Assembly: GCF_001542875.1 (NCBI RefSeq)
Contig: NZ_LMAF01000002.1
Span: 581,501-645,500, forward strand
Reading direction: 5' to 3'
Source: Erythrobacter sp. YT30
Lineage (GTDB): Bacteria; Pseudomonadota; Alphaproteobacteria; Sphingomonadales; Sphingomonadaceae
Length of the DNA stretch: 64,000 nucleotides
Made by a program: the position numbers and the translations under genes. The notes beneath the pieces were generated by a model, which was not told the origin of the DNA, did no database searches, and worked only from the letters and a program-made list of their open reading frames with translations. Below, in pieces: positions 54,643 through 63,398 of this stretch (position 1 is the first letter of the stretch; every line of letters begins with the position of its first letter).

Positions 54643-55533
54643 TCAGAGATTGGCTGAATACAGCGCCAGCAAGTCTGCGTAAGCCACTTCGGCTGCGTCT
54701 TCGTCGTATGCAGGTGAGTCTGGCACGGTCCAGCCGTGATCGCCGTCATAGACTTTGACTTCGGCTGGCCGGCCAGCGGCATCTGCTGCCTCGGCAAAGA
54801 TCGTTTTGTGATCCGGTGCCTGCGCGTCGTCATCCTGTGCCACGGCGATCAAAAATGATGCTTCCGTGTCGTCGAGGACCTTGTGTGGGCTTTTGTCATA
54901 ATCATCCCGCACCAATCCACCACCATGGAAGCTGGCTGCTGCCTTGACCCGATCAGTTGCGGCTGCGCTCCAGACCGTGAATGGCCCACCCATGCAATAC
55001 CCCTGCGTGCCAATACCTTTTGACGTATCAACAGCGGCTTGTTCATCAAGCCAGGTGGCGGCTGCAACGGCATCACGGGCAATGCTGTCCGCGTTGAGCT
55101 TTTCCCGATAAGGCGCAACCGCTTCCATCGCGCCACCATTCACCCATGCAGCGAAATCGGCAAACTGTTCGCCCGCAACATCGCGGTAATATGGGTTGAG
55201 AACGAGCACTGCGTAGCCTTCTCCAGCCAGGCGCCGCGCCATGTTCCGCTTTGCCTCGCGAAGGGATGCAATGTCTGGCCAGAAGATAACGCCAGGGTGT
55301 TTACCCTCGCTTGGGTGGACGAAAAACGCGTCCATCGTGCCGTCGGCCGTTTCGAAAGTCACTCCAGCTTCGGTCAAGTCCAAAGCATCTTGTCCATCAG
55401 CGGCATCATCAACGGCTTCTGCATCACCTGGAGCACAAGCGGCGACCGCCGCGGCGCCAGTCATCACCCCAAACTGGCGACGGCTCAGCGCTTGGTTCCT
55501 TGCCCATTTTTTCAGGTCTGCTTCTTCGCACAT
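54643..55533 (-). CDS. Dienelactone hydrolase-family protein with Tat lipoprotein signal
   Basis: 296 aa. Twin-arginine motif SRRQFGVMTG followed by AVAAC (Cys33) suggests a Tat-exported lipoprotein. The hydrolase domain has the nucleophile Cys180 in GYCMGG, Asp235 or Asp236 in AQDDDAQ and His266 in DGDHGW: the Cys-Asp-His triad of dienelactone hydrolases. The substrate is unknown; periplasmic location argues against the classical chlorocatechol pathway. It is divergent from the PQQ alcohol dehydrogenase gene with a 99-bp gap. Confidence 0.85.
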   Translation of the reverse strand: MCEEADLKKWARNQALSRRQFGVMTGAAAVAACAPGDAEAVDDAADGQDALDLTEAGVTFETADGTMDAFFVHPSEGKHPGVIFWPDIASLREAKRNMARRLAGEGYAVLVLNPYYRDVAGEQFADFAAWVNGGAMEAVAPYREKLNADSIARDAVAAATWLDEQAAVDTSKGIGTQGYCMGGPFTVWSAAATDRVKAAASFHGGGLVRDDYDKSPHKVLDDTEASFLIAVAQDDDAQAPDHKTIFAEAADAAGRPAEVKVYDGDHGWTVPDSPAYDEDAAEVAYADLLALYSANL

Positions 55534-55632
55534 TTAGCCATCTCCTTCGCTTGTCGCGCAATCATCATGCGGGCGGAATATGGACAACCGAACTCTGTCT
55601 TGGCAACATGATATTCAAGGGGAGAGACAAGA

Positions 55633-57801
55633 ATGAAAAGTGGATTTGGGATCGCGCCGTTGCTCATCATGAGCGCGCTGGGACTGGTCAGCTGCGATGA
55701 GCTGGTTTCTGAACAGCAAAGTGGCATCACCAACGCGATGCTGGTGAGTGCTGGCGAAGATGATGCGAACTGGATCACGCATGGTCGCACCTATTCAGAG
55801 CAGCGCTTTTCTCCGCTAAATCAAATCAATGTCGAAAATGTCAGCGATCTAGGCCTTGCCTGGTTTGACGATATGGACACAGCACGCGGGCAGGAGGCAA
55901 CGCCGCTGGTCATCGATGGCAAGCTCTATTTGACAACAGCCTGGAGCAAAGTGCGCGCTTACGATGCTGCGACGGGTGAAATGCTCTGGGACTATGACCC
56001 GGAGGTTCCAGGTGAGACCGCCGTTAAAGCCTGCTGCGATGTCGTAAATCGCGGGCTTGCGACTTGGGGCAACTCGCTTTTCCTTGGCACACTCGATGGC
56101 CGGTTAATCGCCCTTGATCGCGATACCGGCGAGGTGCAGTGGGAAAAAGTCACCGTAGATCAGGCTCAGTCTTATACTGTTACCGGCGCACCGCGCGTTA
56201 TTGATGGCAAAGTCATCATCGGCAATGGCGGCGCGGAGTTCGGAGTGCGCGGATACATCGCCGGCTATGATGCGGCGAGCGGCGATGAACTGTGGCGGTT
56301 CTACACTGTTCCTGACGGAACCGAAGGCGATGAGAGTCCTGAGTATCTGAAGACCGCTGCTGAGACCTGGAACACCGATGTTCTTGCCGGAAGTGATGCG
56401 ATTGGTGGAGGCGGGACGGTTTGGGACTCAATGGCATATGATCCCGATCTCAATCTGCTTTACATTGGGGTTGGCAATGGGAGCCCTTGGAACCGCGCCT
56501 ATCGCAGCCCCGGGGACAACGGGACAGGCGACGGCGACAATCTGTATCTGTCCAGCATTGTCGCGCTCAATCCCGATACAGGAGAATATGCTTGGCACTA
56601 TCAAACGACGCCGGGTGAAACGTGGGATTATACGGCAACCCAGCACATTATTCTTGCCGATATGGAGATCGACGGAGAAGAGCGCCAGGTATTGATGCAG
56701 GCTCCCAAGAACGGGTTCTTCTACCTAATCGACCGCGTGAATGGAGAGTTTATCTCCGCAGAACCCTACGTCTCGGTGAATTGGGCCACTGGCATTGGAG
56801 AAGATGGCCGGCCGATCGAAAATCCCGACGCAAGGGTTGATAAGACCGGGAAGCCAGCGCTGGTGACGCCCGGCGCCTTGGGTGGCCACAACTGGCACCC
56901 GATGGCGTATCATCCCGGCGAGAACCTCGTTTACATCCCGGCATTCGAAGCGGGCATGATCTATGCACCTGAGGCAGACTGGAAACCCGATCGAGCACGC
57001 GGTTTCAACGTAGGCTTCAATCTTGGCGCAGGTGACCTGCCACCTGACCTTGGCATCAGGCGCGAAGTTGCTGGAACCCTACGCGGCATGCTGGTCGCCT
57101 GGGATCCAGTGGCTGGAAAGGCCAAATGGACTGTCGAGCATCCCGGGCCATGGAATGGTGGGCTTCTTGCAACTGGCGGAGGCCTCGTCTTCCAAGGCAC
57201 TGCCGGAAGCGAATTCAACGCCTACGACGCATCTTCGGGCAATCAGCTTTGGAGCTTTGGTGCGCAAACAGGGGTGGTTGCGCCGCCTGTCACGTACACC
57301 GTCGATGGGGAGCAGTATATCGCTGTCCTTGCCGGATGGGGCGGTGCCTACGCGCTGAGCGTTGATGGCGCTTTGATCGACAACAAGGCTCCTGTTCGAA
57401 ACGTGTCGCGATTGCTGGTTTTCAAGTTGGGAGGGAACGCATCGCTTCCGCCAGAAAAAGAACTGGCAGCTTTGCCGCTTGATCCTCCCGCTAGCCGCGC
57501 ATCGGCGCAAATCATTGCTCTTGGCGCGGAAAAGTACGCTCGATATTGCGCAGTTTGCCATGCTCCTGGAGCAGTTGGATCAACAGTGCTGCCCGATTTA
57601 AGGCGGTCCGGCACACTCGGAAACGCACAGAGTTGGATGGCGGTTGTCCACGATGGCATTCTAAAAGACAGCGGTATGGCGAGTTTTTCCGGGTCGCTCG
57701 ACAAGTCAGAGATCGAAGCCATTCGCGCTTACGTTATTCACCGTGCAAACGAGGACAAAGGCATGGAGGTGAGCAGAGCCGATCAGGTCGCACAGCGTTG
57801 A
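55633..57801 (+). CDS. PQQ-dependent quinohaemoprotein alcohol dehydrogenase
   Basis: 722 aa. An export signal (APLLIMSALGLVSCDE, with a possible lipobox at VSC) is followed by an eight-bladed PQQ propeller. Vicinal Cys-Cys that ring the cofactor are in VKACCDVVNRG. The catalytic Asp is in ETWDYTATQ. The residue two places after it is Thr rather than Asp, so this looks like the calcium type, not the lanthanide type. The C-terminal cytochrome c domain has CAVCHA (haem motif CxxCH). It oxidises alcohols in the periplasm. No PQQ synthesis genes are in the window. Confidence 0.9.
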   Translation: MKSGFGIAPLLIMSALGLVSCDELVSEQQSGITNAMLVSAGEDDANWITHGRTYSEQRFSPLNQINVENVSDLGLAWFDDMDTARGQEATPLVIDGKLYLTTAWSKVRAYDAATGEMLWDYDPEVPGETAVKACCDVVNRGLATWGNSLFLGTLDGRLIALDRDTGEVQWEKVTVDQAQSYTVTGAPRVIDGKVIIGNGGAEFGVRGYIAGYDAASGDELWRFYTVPDGTEGDESPEYLKTAAETWNTDVLAGSDAIGGGGTVWDSMAYDPDLNLLYIGVGNGSPWNRAYRSPGDNGTGDGDNLYLSSIVALNPDTGEYAWHYQTTPGETWDYTATQHIILADMEIDGEERQVLMQAPKNGFFYLIDRVNGEFISAEPYVSVNWATGIGEDGRPIENPDARVDKTGKPALVTPGALGGHNWHPMAYHPGENLVYIPAFEAGMIYAPEADWKPDRARGFNVGFNLGAGDLPPDLGIRREVAGTLRGMLVAWDPVAGKAKWTVEHPGPWNGGLLATGGGLVFQGTAGSEFNAYDASSGNQLWSFGAQTGVVAPPVTYTVDGEQYIAVLAGWGGAYALSVDGALIDNKAPVRNVSRLLVFKLGGNASLPPEKELAALPLDPPASRASAQIIALGAEKYARYCAVCHAPGAVGSTVLPDLRRSGTLGNAQSWMAVVHDGILKDSGMASFSGSLDKSEIEAIRAYVIHRANEDKGMEVSRADQVAQR

Positions 57802-58253
57802 GGACGGTCAATGATCCGGTTGATATCCGAAACTGGGTGAGGAGACCTAACGGGATTACAACCTCTGGGAAATTAGAGGCTGACGATCCTGCCCGCCTTG
57901 CCGCCATCGGTGTGAGGCACGTCGTCAATCTCGCACTGGACGATCATCCCGAGGCGCTTAAAAACGAACGGGAACTGCTGGCGCAGCACGGCATCAAATA
58001 CACCCATATTCCGGTGCCATTCGACAAACCAACACGCGAGCATGTCGATCAGATGATAAAAGCTATCGAAGGAGCGCCGGGGCCAACGCACGTGCATTGC
58101 ATCATGAATTACCGGGTGAGCGCTTTCTTCTATATCCTCGATTGTGAAAGCGGCGTTCCTGAAGCGCAAGCACGCGAACTGATGACGAAAGTCTGGGACC
58201 CACTGTTCAGCGATGACCCAAGAGTTGCTCCTTGGCGCAAGCTGCTTAGCTAG
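57798..58253 (+). CDS. Protein tyrosine phosphatase-like protein (DUF442-type)
   Basis: 151 aa. The likely start is TTG at 57798, overlapping the PQQ dehydrogenase stop by 4 nt (TTGA); a GTG at 57837 is the alternative. The N-terminus (NGITTSGKLEADDPARLAAIGVRHVVNLAL) is typical of DUF442/phosphatase-like proteins. The active-site loop reads HVHCIMNYRVSA. There are four residues between Cys and Arg instead of the five in classical tyrosine phosphatases. Activity is therefore uncertain. Ends in a 4-nt overlap with purU, tail to tail. Confidence 0.7.
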   Translation: MRTVNDPVDIRNWVRRPNGITTSGKLEADDPARLAAIGVRHVVNLALDDHPEALKNERELLAQHGIKYTHIPVPFDKPTREHVDQMIKAIEGAPGPTHVHCIMNYRVSAFFYILDCESGVPEAQARELMTKVWDPLFSDDPRVAPWRKLLS

Positions 58254-59116
58254 CCTCGGAAAACCACAGTCCGGCTGCCGTTCAAAAGCACGCGCTCTTC
58301 AACAAATAGTCGCACCGCTTCAGCCAAAACGCGCCTTTCAATGTCGCGACCTTTTCTCACTAGATCTGATGGGCTGTCGGCATGACTGATCCGTTCGACA
58401 TCTTGGTGGATGATCGGACCCTCATCGAGGTCTGCCGTAACGAAATGGGCGGTTGCGCCGATGATCTTCACACCGCGAGTGTGCGCCTGATGGTAAGGCC
58501 GGGCGCCTTTGAAACCCGGCAGAAAACTGTGGTGGATATTGATGCAGCGCCCTTCGAAGTAGTCTGATTGTTCATCGGAGAATATCTGCATGTAACGCGC
58601 AAGCACGATCAATTCTGCATTGGCATCGTCGGCAATGGTGCGAAGGCGTGTTTCAGCCTCTGGCTTTTTGTCAGGCGTCACCGGAACATGATGAAAAGGG
58701 ATACCGCCAATATCGGCGCGGATTGCGACGTCACGTGGATGATTGGACACGATAGCGACTGGATCGATGTTGAGCTCGCCTGTGCGCCAGCGATAGAGCA
58801 GATCGACAAGACAGTGATCCGCTTTGCTAACTAGAATGATTACACGACGTGGACGATCTCTTTGAGCAATCCTCCATCGCATGCCGAATTGCTCGGCGAA
58901 TCCGGCAAATTCGGTGCGCATCTGCGCAGAATCGATCGCGCCCTGGTCGAATTCGACACGCATGAAAAAGCGATCATCGCTATCCTCAGCGTTCCGATCA
59001 TTGAATTGCTGCGCCTCGAGAATGTTGCAGCCTCGCTCAAACAGAAAAGCTGTGACGCTGGCGGTGATGCCGGGAGTATCAACGCAGTCGAGGGTAAGGA
59101 TGAGAGGGTCGGGCAT
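58250..59116 (-). CDS. purU: Formyltetrahydrofolate deformylase
   Basis: 288 aa. An N-terminal ACT domain (LILTLDCVDTPGITASVTAFL) is followed by the formyltransferase-like domain with VILVSKADHCLVDLLYRW, NHPRDV, ARYMQIFS and the catalytic IHHSFLPGFKGARPYHQAHTRGVKIIGATAHFV. PurU releases formate from 10-formyl-THF and balances the one-carbon pool. The neighbour upstream is the PAS/GGDEF-like gene, with about 100 bp between. Confidence 0.93.
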   Translation of the reverse strand: MPDPLILTLDCVDTPGITASVTAFLFERGCNILEAQQFNDRNAEDSDDRFFMRVEFDQGAIDSAQMRTEFAGFAEQFGMRWRIAQRDRPRRVIILVSKADHCLVDLLYRWRTGELNIDPVAIVSNHPRDVAIRADIGGIPFHHVPVTPDKKPEAETRLRTIADDANAELIVLARYMQIFSDEQSDYFEGRCINIHHSFLPGFKGARPYHQAHTRGVKIIGATAHFVTADLDEGPIIHQDVERISHADSPSDLVRKGRDIERRVLAEAVRLFVEERVLLNGSRTVVFRG

Positions 59117-59215
59117 CGCGCAATTGGAACTCGCTCTTTGGTAAGTGAGCGCGACTACGCTCTCACCACCTCATCGGCAAGACCGGCTATGATCCTATGC
59201 GAGCACAGGTTCCAA

Positions 59216-60235
59216 CTAGCTTCCAGTCAGCCTCTGGGACGGCGCACTCTGATACGTGCATTGGCCAACCTGCATGCCCCCGCCCGCGCGTGCTATAACA
59301 AGCGCAAGCTCAGCTTGGCGCAAGGTCCAATCAACCGTGCTCTCAAGACGGGCGAGCCCTGCACTGGCGCTCAATTTGGGCATTCTTGGTGAAGTAGTCA
59401 GCGCTAATGATGAAAACGTATCAAGCACTTCTTGCGCCCATGCGCGCGCTTCTACGGTGGAGATGTTTGGCACTCTTACACCAAAGCGTTCACCATCCAT
59501 TTGCGCCAGTTCAAAATCAGAGCGGACCATAGTTTCCAGGAACTTCGCAAATCCCCATTGGATCTCATCAGCCGTACGCTGCCCGTATTGCAGCAGCATG
59601 GAACGCATCCGGTCGATCGCAAAAACGACCACGATTTGATCACTCCCGTTAGCCAGTTGGCGACGAAGGCTCGCGGAAAACGCATGCCTGTTCGAAAGCC
59701 CGGTGAGCGGGTCGGTAACGGAACGCGAATGAAGCTCGCGTTCAAGTAGCCGAACGCGCTGAACAGATCGCAGCAGACCAACCGCTCCGATGACTTCGCG
59801 TTTCTCGAATTCTCGGGCCGGTGCATTGTCATCACACAATTCAGTCGGAACTACCTTGGCCTCTTCCAACCCCGAGGTCCGGTCCATTACGATTGGTCTC
59901 AGGCTCAGAGAATACCATCGCCTGCAAGTAATTGGATTGCATGCGTCTTCGCATTCACACAAGCTAACGGGAAACTCGACCGAACCTTCACCAGAATACC
60001 CATTCAGCACTTTTTCTGAGTAGAGCGCGACAAACTCGCTGTGATCGTGATCGCTTAAATCGCGGATGTGCGGCATTACCAATTGTTCTGTCAGGTCCTG
60101 ACCTAATTGGGTGATATTTGCTGAGGCATGCACGATGAAGCCGCTAGCATCCACCTTGATGACGATGTCGTCTGATGCCTCTTCCAGAAGGCCGTGCAGG
60201 GCCTCCCCTTCTGTAAAGTTCAATGCCAAATCCAT
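59216..60235 (-). CDS. PAS-GGDEF protein with degenerate signature motif
   Basis: 339 aa from the ATG at 60235. A PAS-like N-terminus (about 18-150) has a cysteine cluster CECEDACNPITC that might bind metal. The GGDEF domain begins VTDPLTGLSNRHAFSASL. The signature is changed: where active enzymes have GG(D/E)EF, it reads MDGERFG, losing the fourth-position Glu and first Gly. No RxxD inhibitory site is visible. It is most likely not a cyclase and may be a sensor or a c-di-GMP/GTP-binding protein. It lies downstream of the PilZ-HTH gene on the same strand. Confidence 0.75.
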   Translation of the reverse strand: MDLALNFTEGEALHGLLEEASDDIVIKVDASGFIVHASANITQLGQDLTEQLVMPHIRDLSDHDHSEFVALYSEKVLNGYSGEGSVEFPVSLCECEDACNPITCRRWYSLSLRPIVMDRTSGLEEAKVVPTELCDDNAPAREFEKREVIGAVGLLRSVQRVRLLERELHSRSVTDPLTGLSNRHAFSASLRRQLANGSDQIVVVFAIDRMRSMLLQYGQRTADEIQWGFAKFLETMVRSDFELAQMDGERFGVRVPNISTVEARAWAQEVLDTFSSLALTTSPRMPKLSASAGLARLESTVDWTLRQAELALVIARAGGGMQVGQCTYQSAPSQRLTGS

Positions 60236-60473
60236 GCCGACAGCCCCCCGGCTCAGTTTAAAAGCCAAATCTTTTCAAATAAAGATACGAGACTTGTAAA
60301 CTAAAATCGACTAACTCGATGGCAGTTCTGTGCTACTACACACCCTCTGCACATCAGTCTTTCGAATAATTGTTTGCTAACCCGTATAATATTCGAATCA
60401 ACTTATGCTTTTGTTTACCATTTTATTGAGGTAAGTCAGGCTTCTGATTTCGACTTTATCGGATTTTACACCT

Positions 60474-61175
60474 TCAGACCTCGATCATGATACGAACATT
60501 CTGAGGGTCCGTTCCGAAAGTCGTAGCAATACGTAAGCGGCATTCCTCGACCAGCGCGGCGCCATCGCCATTGCCGCCAGACACGCGCAATTCGTCTGCG
60601 GAAACACCAAGCGCCTCGGCAATAGCATCAAGTCTTTCTGGGATGGGTTTCGCTTTGCCTTTCTCCCAGGCCCACACGGTCGGCTTGCTCACTCCAAGAG
60701 CCTCAGCCACGTCGGACAAAGTCATCGCCCTTTCGCGGCGCAAACGATTTAGTCGCACACCAAATGGTTCAGCCCTACGAGGCATTTGGTTCGTGCCATC
60801 AGCAGACGCTCCAGAAGATCCGACAGGTAAGACAGGATCAAGCGACCCGATGACTGTGCCGCGCAAGGATGCAGCAGCGAGCGCTGCCTCGTTCAAAGTC
60901 TGATCGAACGCGCAGCCGAAAAGATCGCCGCTGTGCCAAACAACATGCGCCGACACAGATCCGATTTCAGGAAGCTCTACCGAAAAGCTTTCTCCATCCG
61001 AGAGCTCCGCATCCGTCTCGAGAAGCATGCCTGAAACCGACAGGTTGTGGATGGTAACGTTGGCCTGCGCGCCGTCTGGCATCTGCCCACCCGTTTCTAG
61101 GTATAGAGCCCGGCGCGGATGTCGGCGGTGTTCAGCTTGATCGGCAAGGCTTTCGAGGTGGGCTTTGATAGCCAT
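60474..61175 (-). CDS. PilZ-HTH fusion transcription factor (putative c-di-GMP responsive)
   Basis: 233 aa from the ATG at 61175, which has AAGGAG 9 nt before it; an ATG at 61193 would overlap that ribosome binding site. The PilZ domain (about 15-105) has both c-di-GMP motifs: RRHPR and NLSVSG. A short linker leads to an XRE-type HTH (about 140-200) with FGVRLNRLRRERAMTLSDVAEALGVSKPTVWAWEKGKAKPIPERLDAIAEAL. The C-terminus adds about 30 residues. This architecture suggests direct control of transcription by c-di-GMP. The start region carries a perfect hairpin, and a second inverted repeat lies 50 bp upstream. Confidence 0.8.
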   Translation of the reverse strand: MAIKAHLESLADQAEHRRHPRRALYLETGGQMPDGAQANVTIHNLSVSGMLLETDAELSDGESFSVELPEIGSVSAHVVWHSGDLFGCAFDQTLNEAALAAASLRGTVIGSLDPVLPVGSSGASADGTNQMPRRAEPFGVRLNRLRRERAMTLSDVAEALGVSKPTVWAWEKGKAKPIPERLDAIAEALGVSADELRVSGGNGDGAALVEECRLRIATTFGTDPQNVRIMIEV

Positions 61176-61179
61176 AACA

Positions 61180-61202
61180 TGCAACTCCTTCATGGAGTTG
61201 CA
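61180..61202 (-). promoter_or_regulatory. Perfect hairpin sequestering the ribosome binding site of the PilZ-HTH gene
   Basis: On the minus strand TGCAACTCC, loop ATGAA and GGAGTTGCA make a perfect 9-bp stem. The right arm contains the GGAG of the AAGGAG ribosome binding site used by the ATG at 61175. Folding in the mRNA would hide it. The same sequence as DNA is a good palindromic operator, so autoregulation by the HTH protein is the other reading. Confidence 0.6.
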
Positions 61203-61227
61203 GTAATCCTATCCAGAAAGTTAAGAT

Positions 61228-61252
61228 GAGGTTAGCGGATCATCCTAACCTC
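61228..61252. promoter_or_regulatory. Inverted repeat between lysC and the PilZ-HTH gene
   Basis: GAGGTTAG (61228-61235) and CTAACCTC (61245-61252) are perfect 8-nt arms with a 9-nt loop. It lies 53 bp upstream of the PilZ-HTH start and 49 bp past the lysC stop. No T-run follows on the minus strand, so an operator is more likely than a lysC terminator, but both are possible. Confidence 0.4.
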
Positions 61253-61300
61253 CGACGAAACGCCCTAACTCTGCGAGAAACACAGCAATCGGCGAAATAT

Positions 61301-62596
61301 TTAGTCAGCCGCATCCAAACCGTAAGCAGTGTGAAGCACACGGACCGCCAATTCTGTCTCATCCTCGTCGATCATAACGCTCACCTTGATCTCTGAAGTG
61401 GAGATCGCCTGAATGTTGATTCCGCGATCGGAAAGCGACCGAAACATGGTGCTTGCAACACCAGCATGGCTCTTCATGCCAACGCCGACAACGCTTATCT
61501 TGGCGATCTGACTGTCGGTAATGATGCGATTGAAGCCGATCTCCGAACGGCGATCCTCAAGCAGCGCCTGCGCGCGGGCCAGATCAGATTGCGGCACAGT
61601 AAAGGTAACATCGGTTTCGCCTTTATCGCGTCCGACGTTCTGAATGATCATGTCGACATTTATGCTGGCATCCGCGAGCGGAGTAAAAATGTCCGCCACA
61701 GCGCCCGGCTTATCAGGCACGCGGGTAAGGATGATTTTGGCCTCGTTCTTGTCGTGCGCGATCCCTGTGACCAGTTGGCGTTCCATTTCGCCCTTCTCCA
61801 CCAATTCGTTCATTTCTTCTTCGGAGACGATGAGCGTCCCCGGCAATTCGTCTGCTGGTGCCGCATCCTCTCCGATAAAGCTGGAGAGCACCTGAATGCG
61901 CACGCCCGACTTCATTGCCAAACCGACAGAGCGGGTCTGCAGCACTTTCGCGCCAACGCTGGCAAGCTCCAGCATCTCCTCGTACGTCACCGCTTTCAGC
62001 TTGCGCGCGCGCGCCACGATACGGGGATCGGTCGTGTAGACGCCATCAACATCAGTGTAGATATCACAGCGATCCGCACCGACTGCCGCAGCAACTGCGA
62101 CGGCTGATGTGTCAGATCCGCCGCGGCCAAGCGTCGTGACCCGGCCCTCTGGCGAGATGCCCTGAAACCCAGGCACTATGGCAATCTCGCCACTTTCCAT
62201 GCCAGCCAGCATGCCGGGTGCATCGATCGTTTCAATGCGCGCCTTCGAATGCGCTTCGATTGTTTTCACAGGGACCTGCCAGCCGAGCCAGCTTCGCGCC
62301 TTGCATCCCAATGATTGTAACGTGAGCGCGAGAAGGCCGCTCGTCACCTGCTCTCCGCTCGATACGACAACGTCGTACTCCGCTGGATCGTGAAGGGCGT
62401 TTGCTTCGCGGCAAAAGCCAACAAGCCTGTCGGTTTCACCAGCCATAGCGCTCACTACCACCGCAACCTCATCTCCGCGCGATGCCTGCGCCCGCACAAT
62501 GCCCGCGACGCGCCGTATGCGTTCGGTCCCGGCCATTGATGTGCCGCCGAATTTCATAACAATTCGCTGCCGTGATTTGGCTGTGCTGGCAGTCAC
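61301..62596 (-). CDS. lysC: Aspartate kinase
   Basis: 431 aa, GTG start with GGGAG upstream. Kinase blocks: IVMKFGGTSMAG, VVVSAMAGETDRL, SGEQVTSGLLAL, LGRGGSDTSAVA and CDIYTDVDGVYTTDPR. Two C-terminal ACT domains (VPDKPGAVADIFTPLADASINVDMIIQ; KISVVGVGMKSHAGVAS) provide feedback control by lysine or threonine. First step from aspartate to Lys, Met and Thr and cell-wall diaminopimelate. Divergent from ubiG with 58 bp between starts. Confidence 0.95.
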   Translation of the reverse strand: MTASTAKSRQRIVMKFGGTSMAGTERIRRVAGIVRAQASRGDEVAVVVSAMAGETDRLVGFCREANALHDPAEYDVVVSSGEQVTSGLLALTLQSLGCKARSWLGWQVPVKTIEAHSKARIETIDAPGMLAGMESGEIAIVPGFQGISPEGRVTTLGRGGSDTSAVAVAAAVGADRCDIYTDVDGVYTTDPRIVARARKLKAVTYEEMLELASVGAKVLQTRSVGLAMKSGVRIQVLSSFIGEDAAPADELPGTLIVSEEEMNELVEKGEMERQLVTGIAHDKNEAKIILTRVPDKPGAVADIFTPLADASINVDMIIQNVGRDKGETDVTFTVPQSDLARAQALLEDRRSEIGFNRIITDSQIAKISVVGVGMKSHAGVASTMFRSLSDRGINIQAISTSEIKVSVMIDEDETELAVRVLHTAYGLDAAD

Positions 62597-62654
62597 TATC
62601 GCAAAGCTCCCGAGAGTTGAGGTGGCGAGACGTTTCGCGCGCTGTTAGGGACGC

Positions 62655-63398
62655 ATGATGACAAAGGCAAACGTAACAAATGTAACCATCCGTCCTGAAG
62701 AGGCAGCATTCTTTGCTGATCTTGCGCGCGACTGGTGGAATCCCAAGGGCAAGATGGCCAGTCTTCATCAGGTAAATCCGGTTCGGCTCGCCTTCATTCG
62801 TGATGCCGTGGATGCGCACTGGGAGGATGCCTCTCGCACCGCAAACCCGCTTGCGGGCAAGACTGCGCTCGATATCGGGTGCGGTGCTGGGCTGGTATGC
62901 GAGCCGCTGGCTCGACTGGGCGCTGAGGTGACGGGGGTAGATGCAGCAACAGACAATGTCGCGGCTGCAAGCGCGCATGCTGAGGCTTCGGGCCTCGATA
63001 TCCGCTATATGGCCGGAGAAGTCGCGACGCTCGATATTGGCACCTTCGATCTCGTCACATGCCTCGAGGTGGTGGAGCATGTTGCAGACAAGGAGCAATT
63101 CCTTGCCGACGTTGCAGCGCGGCTATCGCCCGATGGTCTGCTCGTCATGTCGACCCCAAATCGCACCACAGCCAGCCGAGTTCTACTTGTCGGTGCTGCA
63201 GAAGCCATCGGCTACGTGCCCAAGGGAACGCATCACTGGCGCGATTTTGTCCAGCCAGAAGAGCTAGAGGATTTGCTAAGCGGTGTTGGCCTCGAAGTGA
63301 CACGGAGGCGCGGAATAGCCTTTAGCCCATCGAAGGGTTTGCACCTGTCAGATGACGAAAAGCTCAATTACATCCTGTCAGCCCGGCACAAGCGCTAA
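62655..63398 (+). CDS. ubiG: Bifunctional 3-demethylubiquinol/2-polyprenyl-6-hydroxyphenol O-methyltransferase
   Basis: 247 aa. The SAM-binding motif LDIGCGAGLVCEPLARLGAEVTGVD and the UbiG-typical DWWNPKGKMASLHQVNPVRLAFI, TCLEVVEHVADKEQFL and STPNRTTAS are present, as is FVQPEELEDLL. It methylates two hydroxyls in ubiquinone synthesis. The start at 62655 or the next ATG 3 nt later are equally good. Its stop overlaps the DCC gene stop by 4 nt, tail to tail. Confidence 0.95.
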   Translation: MMTKANVTNVTIRPEEAAFFADLARDWWNPKGKMASLHQVNPVRLAFIRDAVDAHWEDASRTANPLAGKTALDIGCGAGLVCEPLARLGAEVTGVDAATDNVAAASAHAEASGLDIRYMAGEVATLDIGTFDLVTCLEVVEHVADKEQFLADVAARLSPDGLLVMSTPNRTTASRVLLVGAAEAIGYVPKGTHHWRDFVQPEELEDLLSGVGLEVTRRRGIAFSPSKGLHLSDDEKLNYILSARHKR

